A program made the translations under genes and the position numbers. The notes below the pieces were generated by a model. It saw nothing but the letters and a program-made list of their open reading frames with translations, had not been told where the DNA came from and searched no databases. Positions 16,605-25,511 of a stretch of DNA of 64,000 nt are shown piece after piece; the first letter of the stretch is position 1, and each line of letters opens with the position of its first letter. Origin of the DNA: Sediminibacterium sp. (GTDB lineage Bacteria > Bacteroidota > Bacteroidia > Chitinophagales > Chitinophagaceae); NCBI RefSeq assembly GCF_030695065.1, contig NZ_JAUYTR010000023.1, forward strand, positions 186,001-250,000, given 5' to 3'.

Positions 16605-17474
16605 TTACTTTTTAAGTGAAAAGATTCTTGACAAGTTAAAGCCAAATTGAAATTCACCTTTAGACCAACTATTGGTAGTTTCTGTAATAAAAGAGCGTTC
16701 ATTCATTCCTGTTGAATTAGAAAAATGCAATTGAAATACATGCCCACCTGTTTCAATATCTACACCAATTGAGAGTGGGTTAGTACCTACAGACATGGGC
16801 AATCCATTGGCAACCAAAGAATAATCTACCACAAAAGCAACACGCTTCGAAATCTTATGCCTTGCACCAATACCCAATGCGTAAATCGTTTTTTTGTCTG
16901 CAGGATCAATCATATTCCTGTACACTAAAGTGGGACTTAATTGCAAAGAAAATGATTCATTGAATTTTCTACCAATAATCAATTGTGCATAATAACCTGT
17001 TCTATCAGTAAAAGTCAAGGGCTTCAACGGGTCAGGACTTTTATATGTAAAAATAGAAGTACCTGCAACCGCTATTAAAGAAACAGGCGTACCTCTTTGT
17101 TCTTGGTGAATTAAACGGTATTTAATAAAAGCATCGTATTCTTTTTTGAAACTGGTTCTACCAAAGCCAATGGTTAAATTATTACTCAATCCAAAATCAA
17201 AACCCATACGCATACTGGCTTGATCTAGCCCAAATAAATCGCCAATCCCTTGTTTCACTGGACCAAAACGATGTAGAATTCTAAAATCTAACATGCCTGC
17301 GCCCAACATTTCCATAGAGTGGCCATTGATTACTCTAGAAGATTTGAATGCACCGGTTATTTTATTGTTCCCCTTTTGTTCATTTTCTAGCTCCTTCAAT
17401 AAATTATCCTGTGCAAAAACAGGAAAACTGAATAGGCTAATGAAGCATAGTATGGCGAATGGTGTCCGAATCAT
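16605..17474 (-). CDS. DUF5777 family beta-barrel protein (module A)
   Basis: A 289-residue exported protein (signal peptide ending PVFA-QDN) with alternating beta-strand pattern throughout. Conserved landmarks are SRVINGHSMEMLGAG, LFGLDQASMRMG, YDAFIKYR and GVDIETGGHVFQ, then HFSNSTGM and the C-terminal FNLSRIFSLKK. This is the DUF5777 family, predicted to be a small outer-membrane barrel. Its start overlaps the YceI stop by 4 bp; the operon order is cytochrome-like lipoprotein, YceI, DUF5777. A close paralogue lies at 28358-29263 in the same relation to a second YceI. No function is established. Confidence 0.8.
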   Translation of the reverse strand: MIRTPFAILCFISLFSFPVFAQDNLLKELENEQKGNNKITGAFKSSRVINGHSMEMLGAGMLDFRILHRFGPVKQGIGDLFGLDQASMRMGFDFGLSNNLTIGFGRTSFKKEYDAFIKYRLIHQEQRGTPVSLIAVAGTSIFTYKSPDPLKPLTFTDRTGYYAQLIIGRKFNESFSLQLSPTLVYRNMIDPADKKTIYALGIGARHKISKRVAFVVDYSLVANGLPMSVGTNPLSIGVDIETGGHVFQLHFSNSTGMNERSFITETTNSWSKGEFQFGFNLSRIFSLKK

Positions 17475-18028
17475 AAATTAGGTTTTTGAATTTGATAGAT
17501 CGCTTTAACGTTTATGCTGATTTTTTGGGCAATTTTATCTTTGACCAACTTGGGTATTTGTATAGCATAATCTTCTAACACTAAATCAAATATAGACTCA
17601 CCCGTTACTTTACCCTCTTTTACATGAAGCTGAGCCATAGTGCTGATTTCCTTTGATTGCCCGTGAAGCTGCATCGTCCCATTTACAGTTAAGTTATAGT
17701 CTGCATTTTTAGTTAAATCAATTACAGGAATAGATTGAATTACCCCTTTAAATTGAGCACGAGGATATTTGCTACTCTCTACATAATTTTCATTAAAATG
17801 CTCTTGCATTAATGCATTGGGGAAAATGAATCCTTTTAATAAAACACTAAATTCAATTTTGCCCGATGCTAAATCAATTACCGAAAGGCCTTGATTATTC
17901 ACCGCTTCAATATTTTCTAAAGGCATTTTAGAAAAAAATTTCACAGAAGCATTTCTACAAAGCAGTCGCTCTTGCGCATGCAATTGAGCCACCGCAACCA
18001 TTACTAAAACGAATAGTAGGCGTTTCAT
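17471..18028 (-). CDS. YceI family protein (module A)
   Basis: A 185-residue periplasmic protein with a signal peptide (AVAQLHA-QER). YceI proteins are lipocalin-like barrels that bind polyisoprenoids, including quinones (established for the family). The family pattern appears in FSVLLKGFIFPNALMQEHFN, YVESSKYPRAQFKG and TVNGTMQLHG. It is the middle gene of module A: the upstream cytochrome-like gene ends 5 bp before its start, and DUF5777 overlaps its end by 4 bp. A bound isoprenoid or quinone next to a heme-type protein would fit a redox role, which is inference. Confidence 0.88.
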   Translation of the reverse strand: MKRLLFVLVMVAVAQLHAQERLLCRNASVKFFSKMPLENIEAVNNQGLSVIDLASGKIEFSVLLKGFIFPNALMQEHFNENYVESSKYPRAQFKGVIQSIPVIDLTKNADYNLTVNGTMQLHGQSKEISTMAQLHVKEGKVTGESIFDLVLEDYAIQIPKLVKDKIAQKISINVKAIYQIQKPNL

Positions 18029-18033
18029 ATTCC

Positions 18034-18402
18034 TTAGTTATTTAGGGCCCCTGAAGCTACCCAACATGAAATAGCATTCTTTTGCGCAGTAGTTAAAGAG
18101 CCATTTTTAGGCATGGTACCAGACTCAACAGAACTTTTAATTTGAGCAGCAGCAGCTTTAACTTGATCGTAATTGGTTAAAGGCCCAGGACCATTCACAC
18201 TTCCTGTATTATGGCAACCCACTGCGCCACAGCTATTTTGAATGATAGGGAAAACCACTGCAGTAAACCTGCTATCAATGGTAGAACAGTTGAGTGTAGT
18301 ACCACCTGTACCAGGGGTTGGAGTTGTTGTGCCTGATTCTGATTTAGAACAAGCAATGGCCACAAAAGCCACCATTATAAAAAGCGTCAATAACTTTTTC
18401 AT
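18034..18402 (-). CDS. cytochrome c-like lipoprotein, CX4CH (module A)
   Basis: A 122-residue lipoprotein (lipobox VAIAC, Cys 18) with a Pro/Thr/Gly-rich linker and one cytochrome-like domain. The heme motif reads CGAVGCH (residues 58-64), which is CX4CH, not the usual CXXCH. A Met in TMPKNG could be the distal ligand, and the C-terminal ISCWVASGALNN matches the end of planctomycete-type cytochrome domains. Heme attachment is not proven for this spacing. It is the first gene of module A (with YceI and DUF5777) and resembles the first domain of the protein at 30618-31319. Confidence 0.75.
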   Translation of the reverse strand: MKKLLTLFIMVAFVAIACSKSESGTTTPTPGTGGTTLNCSTIDSRFTAVVFPIIQNSCGAVGCHNTGSVNGPGPLTNYDQVKAAAAQIKSSVESGTMPKNGSLTTAQKNAISCWVASGALNN

Positions 18403-18507
18403 GTAGAGTAGTTTTGGTTGAAAAATGTTTGTTGTTTAAACACAGAGTCTGAAGCTATCCATGGCGTTGCCTGATATGTTAACATTTTTAATTGGCTTTA
18501 GCCGCAA

Positions 18508-18543
18508 AAAACCCCCACTCCTAATTAAAGCAGTGGGGGTTTA
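18508..18543 (-). terminator. intrinsic terminator of the BNR protein gene
   Basis: A perfect CCCCCACT / AGTGGGGG stem is bounded by an A run at 18505-18511, which reads as a T run on the minus strand. It lies 35 bp downstream of the stop at 18578. Confidence 0.85.
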
Positions 18544-18577
18544 TAGTTAATCGAAACTGAGTCCGAAAATCAATTGA

Positions 18578-21500
18578 TTATTCCAAGGGCTTATAGTCCT
18601 TAAAGAACTTTAATGGCGCAGCTTCTGCTAATGCGCGGTATTGTTTCCAGCTACCTTCAAATAAAGCATTGGCTTTTACTATTACGCCATTCACTGCTTC
18701 TTCTGCATAGCCCATGATGCGATTTTCTTGGTCGCCTGGCATGGTGGTTTTTCCCATCACTACCTGACGAGCTTCGCCTAAAATACCATTCACCGTTTCT
18801 TGAGGAATATTGCCATACCCTTGCTTCAATTGGGGTTTGCCATTCAGCATTTCACGGATTTGTTTTAATGCATCTGCAACAGGCTTAGCCGCTTTACGAA
18901 TGGTATCTGCTGCTTTGCGATCCATGCTGGCATAACCTGCTTCTACTTTTTTCATGATCTCATCTACTTCGGTTAAGCGATCATTTAAGGCAGTTAATTT
19001 TACAATAGATTTTTCCATTCTTGCATTAGCAGCACGAATGGCATTTCTAACAGCCAATGGTGTTGGTGCATTCGGATCGTCATTCACTACTACCATAGTA
19101 CTGTCTTTTAAATCTCTACCTAAACTCATAACCACTTTATAAGTTCCTGGATTTACTGGTAGGCCTCCAGGTTCTGCAGATCCACCACCTGCTCCACCAA
19201 AGCGACCACCGCCGCCGCCTCTTCCACCGCCACCTGCTTGGCGAATACCGCGACCCTCCATTCCCCAATAATATTTATTGAAGCCAGTATCTGCTTTGGT
19301 TCTTAGGTTTCTTACATTCACCCCATTGGCATCGTAAATGGCAATTTGCAAAGTATCTGAAATTCTATTCTTTCCGGTATCTGCTGCTGTTTTATTAACG
19401 AAGAATGTTAAAGGTGCACCTGTTCTTTTATTCTCCCCTTCATAGGTTCCATAAGTACTGTATTCTATGCCAGAAGCATTTTTCATTTTTGCTTGATAAG
19501 CCTGTGGTGCATCAAATGATGTTAATTTCTTAGCAAAAACTTGTCCCTTATTGGCCGCTAACTTGCGAAGAGGACGAATATCATCTAGTATCCATAATGC
19601 ACGACCAAATGTTGCAATCACTAAATCGGCTTCTCTTTCTTGAATGGCCATATCATAAGTAGACACAGAAGGATATCCATTTTTAAATTGCTGAAAATTA
19701 ACGCCATTGTCTAAGCTGATAAATAATCCTTGCTCTGTTCCAACAAAAATTAAATTGGGTTCTACTGGATCCTGAATCACACACAACGCATAACCCACTA
19801 CTTTTTTCTCGTCTACCATGCGTGTCCAAGTTTTTCCGTAATCAGCAGTTCTATAAACAAATGGACGCATTTCACCTCTTCTATAATCGTTCACTATTAC
19901 AAAAGCTTCTCCTCCATTGTGCTTAGAGGCTTTGATTTGTGGAACCCAAGCACCCAACGGCATTCCGGGTAATTTCCCCCTGAAGTTGGTCCATGTTTTT
20001 CCACCATCTCTGGTTAACTGCACATTACCATCATCGGTACCTACCCAAATAACCCCCTGCTCTTTTGGAGAAGGTTCAATAGTTAAAATAGTACAATGAT
20101 TTTCTGCACCAGTGATGTCTACAGAAATACCCCCATTGCTACTTTGGTCAATCTTAGCTGAATCATTGGTAGTAAGGTCTCCTGAAATTTGTTCCCAAGC
20201 TGCGCCTTTATTGGTACTCTTATTTACAAACTGACTTCCGTAATAAATAGTGGCTTTGTCAAATGGATCTTGTGCAATGGCTGCATTCCAGTTAAAACGT
20301 TGCTTAACTGTTTTGCTTGGTCTAGGAGGACGTATGCTCCATTGTTCTCCTGTGGCAATATTATAACGTGATACATTTCCGCCTTGGCTCATGGTGTACA
20401 CCCAATTTGGATCTTCTGCATCGGGCATTACATCAAATCCATCTCCACCACTTACTCCCTGCCAAAATGCATTTCTGATTCCTGATCTTCTCCATACATA
20501 TGCTGGACCATGCCAACTACCATTGTCTTGCAAACCACCCATTACATTATAAGGAATTTGATTGTCTACATTTATATGATAGTATTGTCCCAATGGTAAT
20601 TTTTCATCGAACTGCCAAGTTTTACCACGATCACGTGTAATACCAATACCACCATCGTTTCCATCAATAATAAAATTGGCATCATAAGGGTGAATCCACC
20701 ATGCATGGTGATCGGGATGTATACCACTATAAGGAATCACCGGCTTCCATGTTTTTCCTGCATCATCACTTACATTAATGACTTGATTGATATTGTAAAT
20801 TCTATTTTCATTTTTGGTATCTACAGCTATATCCTGAAAATAAAAGGCGCGATTGGTTACTACGGAAGGATCACTGTTTACGAGCTCCCATTTAAAACCA
20901 CCATCATCAGATTTATATAAACCATTCTTAGTGGCTTCCACCAATGCATATACACGGTTGGGATCGGTACGGGCTATGCTGATTCCAATGCGGCCATAAT
21001 CCCCATCGGGCAAACCATTTGCTTTACCTAATTTGGTAAATGATTTACCACCATCCATAGTCATGTAAAAACCACTTCCACTTCCACCACCTTTTAAACT
21101 CCAAGGTGTTCTTTTGTGTTCGTACATATTCACGAACAATTTATTGGGATTGGCTGGGTCCATAACCATATCGCCCACTCCACTGTTTTGATTGGTATAT
21201 AATATTTGTTTCCAAGTATCGCCTCCATCAGTGGTTTTATATACCCCTCTTTCCGTATGATCAGCAAATGGATTCCCCATTGCACCCACATATACCACTT
21301 CTGGATTGGTTGGGTCAATAATAATACGGTGAATATTGCGCGTCTTTTCTAAACCCATGCGCTTCCATGTTTTTCCGCCATCTAAACTTTTATAAATACC
21401 TTCTCCTAAACTGATAGAGTTACGTGGATTTCCTTCACCAGTTCCGGCCCAAACCACGCTGGGATTAGATTGTACCAATGCAATGGCTCCAATATTTTGT

Positions 21501-21757
21501 ATGGGTTGATCATCAAAAATGGGTGTCCAAGAAGCGCCTCCATTATCGGTTTTCCAAACACCACCACTGGCTGTGCCTAAAAAGATAATATTGGGATTGG
21601 TCCAAACTGCATCAATAGCAGTAACACGACCACTCATTCCTGCAGGCCCAATATTACGGGGCTTCATGCTTTTAAAATGCTTGGATAAATCTACCTGTTG
21701 CGCATACACACTGCATACAGCGGTAATACCTACAAAGGCCAAGAGTAATTTTCTCAT
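18578..21757 (-). CDS. BNR/sortilin-like beta-propeller secreted protein
   Basis: A 1,059-residue secreted protein of the VPS10/sortilin-like, BNR-repeat glycosyl-hydrolase-type family. ATG 21757 gives MRKLLLAFVG and a signal peptide ending VYA-QQV; the open frame upstream is not signal-like. Repeated BNR Asp-box motifs appear throughout the first 750 residues (TDNGGASWTPIF, SLDGGKTWKRM, TTDGGDTWKQI, TRDGGKTWTNF). After the propellers comes a beta-rich domain, an unusual Gly/Arg-rich segment near residues 840-865, and a C-terminal helical region. The family is large in Bacteroidota; substrates are uncertain and binding without hydrolysis is possible. It is monocistronic and divergent from the DUF5690 gene. 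Confidence 0.85.
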   Translation of the reverse strand: MRKLLLAFVGITAVCSVYAQQVDLSKHFKSMKPRNIGPAGMSGRVTAIDAVWTNPNIIFLGTASGGVWKTDNGGASWTPIFDDQPIQNIGAIALVQSNPSVVWAGTGEGNPRNSISLGEGIYKSLDGGKTWKRMGLEKTRNIHRIIIDPTNPEVVYVGAMGNPFADHTERGVYKTTDGGDTWKQILYTNQNSGVGDMVMDPANPNKLFVNMYEHKRTPWSLKGGGSGSGFYMTMDGGKSFTKLGKANGLPDGDYGRIGISIARTDPNRVYALVEATKNGLYKSDDGGFKWELVNSDPSVVTNRAFYFQDIAVDTKNENRIYNINQVINVSDDAGKTWKPVIPYSGIHPDHHAWWIHPYDANFIIDGNDGGIGITRDRGKTWQFDEKLPLGQYYHINVDNQIPYNVMGGLQDNGSWHGPAYVWRRSGIRNAFWQGVSGGDGFDVMPDAEDPNWVYTMSQGGNVSRYNIATGEQWSIRPPRPSKTVKQRFNWNAAIAQDPFDKATIYYGSQFVNKSTNKGAAWEQISGDLTTNDSAKIDQSSNGGISVDITGAENHCTILTIEPSPKEQGVIWVGTDDGNVQLTRDGGKTWTNFRGKLPGMPLGAWVPQIKASKHNGGEAFVIVNDYRRGEMRPFVYRTADYGKTWTRMVDEKKVVGYALCVIQDPVEPNLIFVGTEQGLFISLDNGVNFQQFKNGYPSVSTYDMAIQEREADLVIATFGRALWILDDIRPLRKLAANKGQVFAKKLTSFDAPQAYQAKMKNASGIEYSTYGTYEGENKRTGAPLTFFVNKTAADTGKNRISDTLQIAIYDANGVNVRNLRTKADTGFNKYYWGMEGRGIRQAGGGGRGGGGGRFGGAGGGSAEPGGLPVNPGTYKVVMSLGRDLKDSTMVVVNDDPNAPTPLAVRNAIRAANARMEKSIVKLTALNDRLTEVDEIMKKVEAGYASMDRKAADTIRKAAKPVADALKQIREMLNGKPQLKQGYGNIPQETVNGILGEARQVVMGKTTMPGDQENRIMGYAEEAVNGVIVKANALFEGSWKQYRALAEAAPLKFFKDYKPLE

Positions 21758-21821
21758 ATTCAAGTTTAGTTTTAAGAACGGGTAATTTCTGAAATAAAGC
21801 TTCATTTGCCAAAAACTAAGG

Positions 21822-23126
21822 ATGAGTGGCTTATATTTATCGGTAGAAACAAAGCCATTGAAAAACAATTTATTAGTACAACAAAGCAGCTTTAAAATAG
21901 GCTTATACGCTGCAATTGTAGCGTTCCTTACGTATACCATGATTTTTGGTTTTCGCAAATCCTTTACCGTATGCACTTTCGACGGAATGGCCTATTGGGG
22001 CTTGGGATATAAAACCTTATTAGTGTTAAGCCAAATGATGGGTTATTTAATGGCAAAATTTTATGGCATCAAATTTATTTCCGAATTAAAAAGATTGGGC
22101 AGAGATAAAATTGTGTTGGTTTTAGTGGGCATTGCTTGGTTGGCTTGGTTGTTATTTGCCATTGTGCCGGCTCCTTTTAATATTATATTTCTTTTCATAA
22201 ATGGTTTTCCATTGGGCATGTTATGGGGCGTTATTTTCTCTTATATAGAGGGAAGGAAAACCACTGATTTTATTGGCGCGGCGCTAGCAGTTAGCTTTAT
22301 CTTTTCATCGGGTTTTGTAAAGTCGGTAGGCGGTTGGCTCATCATGCAATTTAATATGAGTGAATTCTGGGTGCCTTTTGCTACTGGGTTGGTATTTGCC
22401 CTACCCTTATTGTTATTCATTTATCTGATGGAACGGATTCCGCCGCCAACGCAAGAAGACATTGAATTACGCATGAACCGTACGGCCATGAATGCCGATG
22501 ATCGAAAAAAATTCATTCAGCATTTTTTACCGGGTATTATTGCTGCAGTTTTCATTTATGCATTCGCCACCATCTTCAGAGATATTAGGGATAATTTTAG
22601 TGCTGATATGTGGAAGGAAATGGGTTACTTAAATCAACCTGCCATCTTTTCAAAAACCGAAACACCTATAACCTTAATTATTTTGGTGTTGATTGGAAGT
22701 ATGGTGTTGATTAAAAATAGTTTCAAAGCATTTATGTTGGCACATGTGTTTATTGGCTTAGGCTTTGTGGTAGCGGGTTTGAGCACTTGGTTATTTAGTA
22801 AGGGATCTATTGCACCCATTTGGTGGATGACCTTGGTAGGGCTGGGTTTGTATATGGTGTACATTCCTTTCAACTCTGTTTTTTTTGAACGCATGATTGC
22901 TGCATTCCGATTTACTGGCAATGCAGGTTTTTTAATTTATGTAGCAGACTCTTTTGGGTATTTGGGAAGCGTAAGTGTGTTGTTGAGTAAAGAAATTTTT
23001 AAAATACAATTAAACTGGGTACACTTTTTTTCGAATAGTGTTATGGTATTATCTATTGCAGGTGTAATAATTACCAGCTACTCTATGTATTATTTTTACC
23101 AAAAACAAAAAGCGGTTCATGATTAG
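21822..23126 (+). CDS. DUF5690 family MFS-like membrane protein
   Basis: A 434-residue polytopic membrane protein with about 12 hydrophobic segments in a major-facilitator-like layout (TYTMIFGFRKSFTV in the first helix region, NGFPLGMLWGVIFSYIEGR, then a second half after a cytoplasmic charged loop near residue 225). I assign it to DUF5690, a Bacteroidota family with no known substrate. The 3' end overlaps the bestrophin gene by 8 bp, suggesting co-expression of two membrane proteins. GC content and codon use look like those of its neighbours. Confidence 0.75.
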   Translation: MSGLYLSVETKPLKNNLLVQQSSFKIGLYAAIVAFLTYTMIFGFRKSFTVCTFDGMAYWGLGYKTLLVLSQMMGYLMAKFYGIKFISELKRLGRDKIVLVLVGIAWLAWLLFAIVPAPFNIIFLFINGFPLGMLWGVIFSYIEGRKTTDFIGAALAVSFIFSSGFVKSVGGWLIMQFNMSEFWVPFATGLVFALPLLLFIYLMERIPPPTQEDIELRMNRTAMNADDRKKFIQHFLPGIIAAVFIYAFATIFRDIRDNFSADMWKEMGYLNQPAIFSKTETPITLIILVLIGSMVLIKNSFKAFMLAHVFIGLGFVVAGLSTWLFSKGSIAPIWWMTLVGLGLYMVYIPFNSVFFERMIAAFRFTGNAGFLIYVADSFGYLGSVSVLLSKEIFKIQLNWVHFFSNSVMVLSIAGVIITSYSMYYFYQKQKAVHD

Positions 23127-24000
23127 TTATAATCCCAAAGATTGGTTGCGTTTTATTTTTCAGTTTCATAAAACCGATACGGTACTGCAGTTATTGCCAT
23201 TGATATTGGGTATGGGCGTTTTCTCTTGGGCAGTTGTTTACATCGAAATCAATTATTTGCGATTGTCTAGTACCAGCTATGCAAAGAACATAACGGTCAT
23301 GCATAGTTTATTGGGTTTTGCCATTTCAATGTTATTGGTATTTAGAACCAATACTGCTTACGATCGTTGGTGGGAAGGCAGAAAGCTTTGGGGGGCATTG
23401 GTAAATAACAGCCGCAATCTCGCCCTAAAAATGAATAGCTTGTTACCACACGATGACGAAAAAAATAGGAGCTTCTTCAAAAAAATTATTCCACTATTTG
23501 CGGTTGAACTAACCAATCATTTATTAAACGAAAAAACAAGACTGGCTTTAGATGAACAACCGCATCCTGAAATCACCGGATTCGATACCAGCAAACATAT
23601 TCCCAATCAAGTAGTGGCTGTTCTTTTAAACAAAGTTCATTTATTAAAAAGAGACCAGGTAATTACCGAGTTTGAATTATTATTTATCAATAATGAATTG
23701 CAATCATTCATGGATATTTGTGGGGCTTGTGAAAGAATAAAGAATACGCCCATCCCTTATTCTTATAGTGCATTTATCAAAAAGTTTATCTTCTTATACA
23801 TTGTTACCCTACCATTGGGTTTTGCTTTAACCTTGGGCTATTTTACTATACCAGCAACCTTATTTATTTCTTATGTATTGGCTAGTTTAGAATTAATTGC
23901 TGAAGAAATTGAAGACCCATTTGGCAACGACGACAATGATTTGCCAATGGAAAGAATAGCAGCAAATATTAATAAGAATGTGCAAGATATTTTAGCTTAG
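23119..24000 (+). CDS. bestrophin family anion channel
   Basis: A 293-residue member of the bestrophin (UPF0187/RFP-TM) family, which forms pentameric chloride or other ion channels. Recognisable segments are SMLLVFRTNTAYDRWWEGRK with the family's RTN..YDRWWE signature near residue 75, IPYSYSAFIKKF, and the acidic C-terminal EIEDPFGNDDNDLPM. Bacterial homologues may conduct cations or anions, so ion selectivity is open. It is the second gene of a unit with DUF5690, overlapping it by 8 bp. Confidence 0.9.
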   Translation: MISYNPKDWLRFIFQFHKTDTVLQLLPLILGMGVFSWAVVYIEINYLRLSSTSYAKNITVMHSLLGFAISMLLVFRTNTAYDRWWEGRKLWGALVNNSRNLALKMNSLLPHDDEKNRSFFKKIIPLFAVELTNHLLNEKTRLALDEQPHPEITGFDTSKHIPNQVVAVLLNKVHLLKRDQVITEFELLFINNELQSFMDICGACERIKNTPIPYSYSAFIKKFIFLYIVTLPLGFALTLGYFTIPATLFISYVLASLELIAEEIEDPFGNDDNDLPMERIAANINKNVQDILA

Positions 24001-24020
24001 TATAGTTATTCGCAAAAAAT

Positions 24021-24042
24021 AGGGCCGGATAAATCCGGCCCC
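24021..24042. terminator. intrinsic terminator between bestrophin and msrB genes
   Basis: The stem GGGCCGGAT / ATCCGGCCC has a two-base loop. The A6 run upstream becomes a T run on the minus strand, so it is strongest as terminator for msrB, and it also lies 21 bp after the bestrophin stop. Confidence 0.75.
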
Positions 24043-24058
24043 TTCATTCTCAGTCTCA

Positions 24059-24619
24059 CTATCCTTTCTTCTCGTTGTATTTTTTTTCTGCTTCTGCAGC
24101 TTTTTCAAAATCTAATACCACCCCATTAATACAAAATCGCAAACCTGTTGGAGGTGGGCCATCTTCAAAAACATGACCGAGGTGAGATTTACAACGACCA
24201 CATTGAACTTCAGTTCGCTGCATGCCAAGTGTATTATCTGGCAAATAAATGATGGCTCCTTTAGTTAGTGGCTCATAAAAGCTAGGCCATCCACATCCGC
24301 TATCAAATTTGGTATCGCTTTTAAAAAGTCCATTTCCGCAAACGGCGCAATAATAAGTTCCTACTTCTTTAAAGTTTTCAAACTTACTGGTCCATGGGCG
24401 CTCTGTTCCTTTTTCTCTGGCGATATAGTACACTTCGGGAGAGAGTACTTTTTTCCATTCACTGTCTTTAACAGTCAATTTTCCTTTTTCTCCCTTTGCA
24501 AAATAGGGGTTGTCTTTTTTGCTCATACTGTCTTTAACAAGATTGTTACTTGAATTGTTCTGTGCTTGGCATCCAGTAAAGCCGAAAACCGCTAAAAGCA
24601 ATATGGTTGTCCATTTCAT
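24059..24619 (-). CDS. msrB: peptide-methionine (R)-S-oxide reductase, lipoprotein form
   Basis: MsrB repairs methionine-R-sulfoxide in proteins. The 186-residue protein has a lipobox (GFTGC, Cys 17), so it acts in the periplasm anchored to a membrane. The MsrB domain (about 46-180) shows both zinc CxxC pairs (CAVCG and CGRCK), SGCGWPSF, HLGHVFEDGP, and the catalytic Cys in LRFCING. Export suggests defence of envelope proteins against oxidants. It is divergent from adk across a 179-bp gap. Confidence 0.93.
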   Translation of the reverse strand: MKWTTILLLAVFGFTGCQAQNNSSNNLVKDSMSKKDNPYFAKGEKGKLTVKDSEWKKVLSPEVYYIAREKGTERPWTSKFENFKEVGTYYCAVCGNGLFKSDTKFDSGCGWPSFYEPLTKGAIIYLPDNTLGMQRTEVQCGRCKSHLGHVFEDGPPPTGLRFCINGVVLDFEKAAEAEKKYNEKKG

Positions 24620-24765
24620 ATGTAGGAAAGTTTAATTAATTGAATGTACGTTGTTAAGACAGTTAAGGTTTGTACTTGTTTAGTGGAAAGGTCAAAAATT
24701 TATCCAAAACCCTTGTTTTTGATGGATTAAGGTCTTTTGTTAAAGGATTTTTAACAAGCCCTTTG

Positions 24766-24773
24766 TATATTTG
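24766..24773 (+). promoter_or_regulatory. -7 box of adk
   Basis: TATATTTG is a perfect TAnnTTTG. Transcription would start near 24779, about 20 nt before ATG 24799, which also argues against the longer open frame upstream. A convincing -33 box at the usual distance is not seen. Confidence 0.6.
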
Positions 24774-24798
24774 TACCTCAAGCAAGCATCGAACCTAC

Positions 24799-25377
24799 AT
24801 GTTTAATATTATTTTATTCGGTCCTCCCGGTAGTGGTAAAGGAACGCAAAGTGAGAAACTAATTGAAAAATATGGCTTAAAGCATTTATCTACTGGAGAT
24901 TTACTTCGTAGTGAAATTGCGCGTCAAACACCATTAGGATTAGAAGCAAAGAACTTGATGGACAAAGGCCAATTGGTACCCGATGAGGTAGTGATTGGTA
25001 TGATTTCATCTGCTTTAGAAGCCAATCCAGACGCAAAAGGCTTTTTATTTGATGGATTTCCTAGAACAACCGCTCAAAGTGAGGCTTTAGATAAATTATT
25101 AAAGCTGAAACAAACCGAAATAGGTGTTTTGTTGGCCATGGAAGTAACCGAGGAAGAACTGGTTAAACGCTTATTAAACAGAGGATTAACCAGTGGTAGA
25201 AGCGATGATACCAATGAAACTGTTATTAGAGCCCGAATTGTAGAATACAAAGACAAAACAACAGTGGTTGCCAACTACTATAGCCAATTTGATAAAGTAG
25301 TTAATATTAAGGGCGAAGGTACCGTTGAAGAAATTTTTTCTGCTCTTTGCAGCGAAATCGACAAAAGGATGTCTTAA
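24799..25377 (+). CDS. adk: adenylate kinase
   Basis: Catalyses ATP + AMP = 2 ADP. ATG 24799 gives MFNIILFGPPGSGKGTQ, with the P-loop near residues 8-15, and a protein of 192 residues. Further motifs are LSTGDLLRSE, the AMP-site FDGFPRTTAQ and NRGLTSGRSDD. The LID is the short type without zinc cysteines. The open frame continues 43 codons upstream, but the promoter box at 24766 lies inside that stretch. A strong terminator follows. Confidence 0.96.
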   Translation: MFNIILFGPPGSGKGTQSEKLIEKYGLKHLSTGDLLRSEIARQTPLGLEAKNLMDKGQLVPDEVVIGMISSALEANPDAKGFLFDGFPRTTAQSEALDKLLKLKQTEIGVLLAMEVTEEELVKRLLNRGLTSGRSDDTNETVIRARIVEYKDKTTVVANYYSQFDKVVNIKGEGTVEEIFSALCSEIDKRMS

Positions 25378-25421
25378 CTAATAGAACTGTTAAAGTTTTT
25401 TGACCAATAACCAACTGCTAT

Positions 25422-25454
25422 ACCCGTCCCGATATAATCGGGACGGGTTTTTTT
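25422..25454 (+). terminator. intrinsic terminator of adk
   Basis: ACCCGTCCCGAT / TCGGGACGGGT forms a perfect stem with a 4-nt loop, followed by a run of T (25448-25454), 45 bp after the adk stop. Confidence 0.9.
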
Positions 25455-25482
25455 ATGCCTTTTAAGTAAAGCTATCAATCGT

Positions 25483-25490
25483 TAGCTTTG
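25483..25490 (+). promoter_or_regulatory. -7 box of the paaZ-hydratase unit
   Basis: TAGCTTTG is a perfect TAnnTTTG. The expected start of transcription is near 25496, about 16 nt before the paaZ ATG. Confidence 0.55.
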
Positions 25491-25511
25491 TGATGAAACG
25501 AACCAAACCAT

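Noticed and set aside
18403..18577. Possible small RNA between the BNR and cytochrome genes
   Set aside because: Only the terminator hairpin of the BNR gene is visible; nothing else supports an RNA gene.
21758..21976. 73-codon upstream extension of the BNR protein
   Set aside because: It would hide the signal peptide and run across the divergent DUF5690 start.
24670..24798. 43-codon upstream extension of adk
   Set aside because: The family starts at MFNIILFGPPGSGKG, and a perfect -7 box lies inside the extension.
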